NCBI RefSeq assembly: GCF_002091955.1 | Contig: NZ_MKKY01000048.1 | Coordinates: 62,001 to 126,000 of the forward strand | Length of the DNA stretch: 64,000 nt | Direction: 5' to 3' | Source: Rhodococcus sp. 1168 | GTDB lineage: Bacteria; Actinomycetota; Actinomycetes; Mycobacteriales; Mycobacteriaceae | In this document: piece after piece, positions 63,320 to 64,000 of the stretch | Numbering within the stretch: position 1 is the stretch's first letter | Layout: every line of letters starts with the position of its first letter | Program-made: the position numbers and the translations under genes | Notes under the pieces: generated by a model | Databases searched by the model: none | Seen by the model: only the letters and a program-made list of their open reading frames with translations | Told to the model about the DNA's origin: nothing

Positions 63320-64000
63320 CTAGCTCTGAAGCTGCGACGGGACCGACACGATCACCCGGCCCGAGCTGCCACCGGTCAGAAGTGACACGAACGCCTCGGG
63401 AATGCGATCGATCCCATCGAATACCGTGTGCAGGCTGCGGACTTTGCCCTCGCGCAACCAACCATCGACCTCGGTTTCGAACTGGTCGCGAAGATCCTCG
63501 TGTGACGTGACAGCGAAGCCCTTCATGGTGAGTTCCTGGTAGATGAGCCTGCGATAGTTTGCCGGACCGCCGCCGTCCCCCACCGCACCGCAAATCACCG
63601 CTCGACCACCGAAGTTCAGTACCTCGAGCGCGGCCTCGAGTTGCTCGCCGCCGACGTTGTCGTAGTAGAGGTCGATGCCGTCGGGCGCAGCATCGCGCAA
63701 CAGATCGACCGCAGGGCCGTCATGTCGATTGATGGCTTTGTCCGCACCGAGTGTGTCTGTGAGGAGCACGACCTTGTCGTTGGAGCCGGCGACACCAATG
63801 ACGGTTGCTCCACGCGCCTTGGCGAACTGTACGACGCAGCTGCCCACTCCGCCTGCCGCGCCGGAGACGTAGACGACGTCCTCGGGCTGCACATCACCGA
63901 CGTGAATCAACCCGGTGTATGCGGTGAAACCGACGTGCCCGAGCACCGTGAGATGAGCGTCGAGGCCCCCATTCGGCTCCGTGTCGGTAATCTTGCGCAG
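63320..64000 (-). CDS. MDR-type NADP-dependent oxidoreductase, N-terminus outside window
   Basis: 226 codons present; the frame stays open to the window end. Zinc-independent medium-chain reductase with YVSGAAGGVGSCVVQFAKA as nucleotide-binding loop and DLYYDNVGGEQLEAAL. Similar to YfmJ/CurA and leukotriene B4/2-alkenal reductases, which reduce activated C=C bonds with NADPH. It ends four bases from the convergent HTH_42 stop. Confidence 0.88.
   Translation of the reverse strand: MRKITDTEPNGGLDAHLTVLGHVGFTAYTGLIHVGDVQPEDVVYVSGAAGGVGSCVVQFAKARGATVIGVAGSNDKVVLLTDTLGADKAINRHDGPAVDLLRDAAPDGIDLYYDNVGGEQLEAALEVLNFGGRAVICGAVGDGGGPANYRRLIYQELTMKGFAVTSHEDLRDQFETEVDGWLREGKVRSLHTVFDGIDRIPEAFVSLLTGGSSGRVIVSVPSQLQS

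Overview
The window is GC-rich DNA from a mycolic-acid actinobacterium (Mycobacteriales/Corynebacteriales), most likely Rhodococcus or a close relative. The genus is inferred from gene content: mycothiol (mshB), phosphatidylinositol mannosides (pimE, lpqW), coenzyme F420 (fbiC), the trehalose importer lpqY-sugABC, GlgC/GlgM alpha-glucan synthesis, WS/DGAT acyltransferases, and gene clusters in nearly the order I remember from Mycobacterium tuberculosis Rv1238 down to Rv1157c. Several accessory genes are not part of that order. No tRNA, rRNA, CRISPR array, prophage or insertion sequence was seen.

Layout. 1-2.3 kb: 3' part of a ParB-like protein and a drug-type MFS pump. 2.3-7.3 kb: trehalose ABC importer (sugC, sugB, sugA, lpqY) and a stress-type membrane protein. 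7.4-14.7 kb: a CitE-like lyase, a pore-less MgtE/CBS protein, a DUF1003 protein, a secreted transglycosylase, Mrp, and an amino-acid ABC system whose binding protein and permease are fused. 14.7-18.5 kb: envelope stress block tatB-htrA-rseA-sigE and a divergent O-methyltransferase. 18.5-28.1 kb: glgC/glgA, an RlmA-like methyltransferase, DUF3117, tagA, a DivIVA-like protein, gpgS, folP2, fadD6 and two LOG-family genes. 28.2-36 kb: dapE and dapD, type II lumazine synthase, DUF1810, CHAP protein, fadD36, LysE exporter, dapC, ferredoxin. 36-43 kb: fbiC, then two PH-domain membrane proteins bracketed by inverted arrays of a 33-bp repeat, then udgB. 42.4-50 kb: mshB, lpqW, typA, mutT2, phhB, pimE and small genes. 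50.4-55 kb: two related secreted proteins, an MFS pump, a Tat-exported DUF1906 protein, terD. 55-60 kb: a lipid block (SDR, WS/DGAT, a degenerate WS/DGAT-like protein, a GYSQG hydrolase). 60-64 kb: amylosucrase, an HTH_42 protein, and a partial oxidoreductase.

How the genes fit together. Many serve the cell envelope and its sugars: trehalose recycling, maltose-1-phosphate and glucan synthesis, methylglucose lipopolysaccharide (gpgS), PIM/LAM synthesis (pimE, lpqW), diaminopimelate for peptidoglycan (dapC, dapD, dapE), wall hydrolases, and SigE/RseA/HtrA stress control. Redox and cofactor genes (mshB, fbiC, fdxC) and repair genes (tagA, udgB, mutT2) are interleaved.

The least ordinary signals are: the dispersed 33-bp repeat family, which forms two inverted five-copy arrays, one of them read in frame as 11-residue repeats at the N-terminus of UdgB; a palindromic -10 box that appears to drive two leaderless genes in opposite directions; a probable ATT start for sigE; and an unannotated-looking 52-codon gene in the mshB operon.
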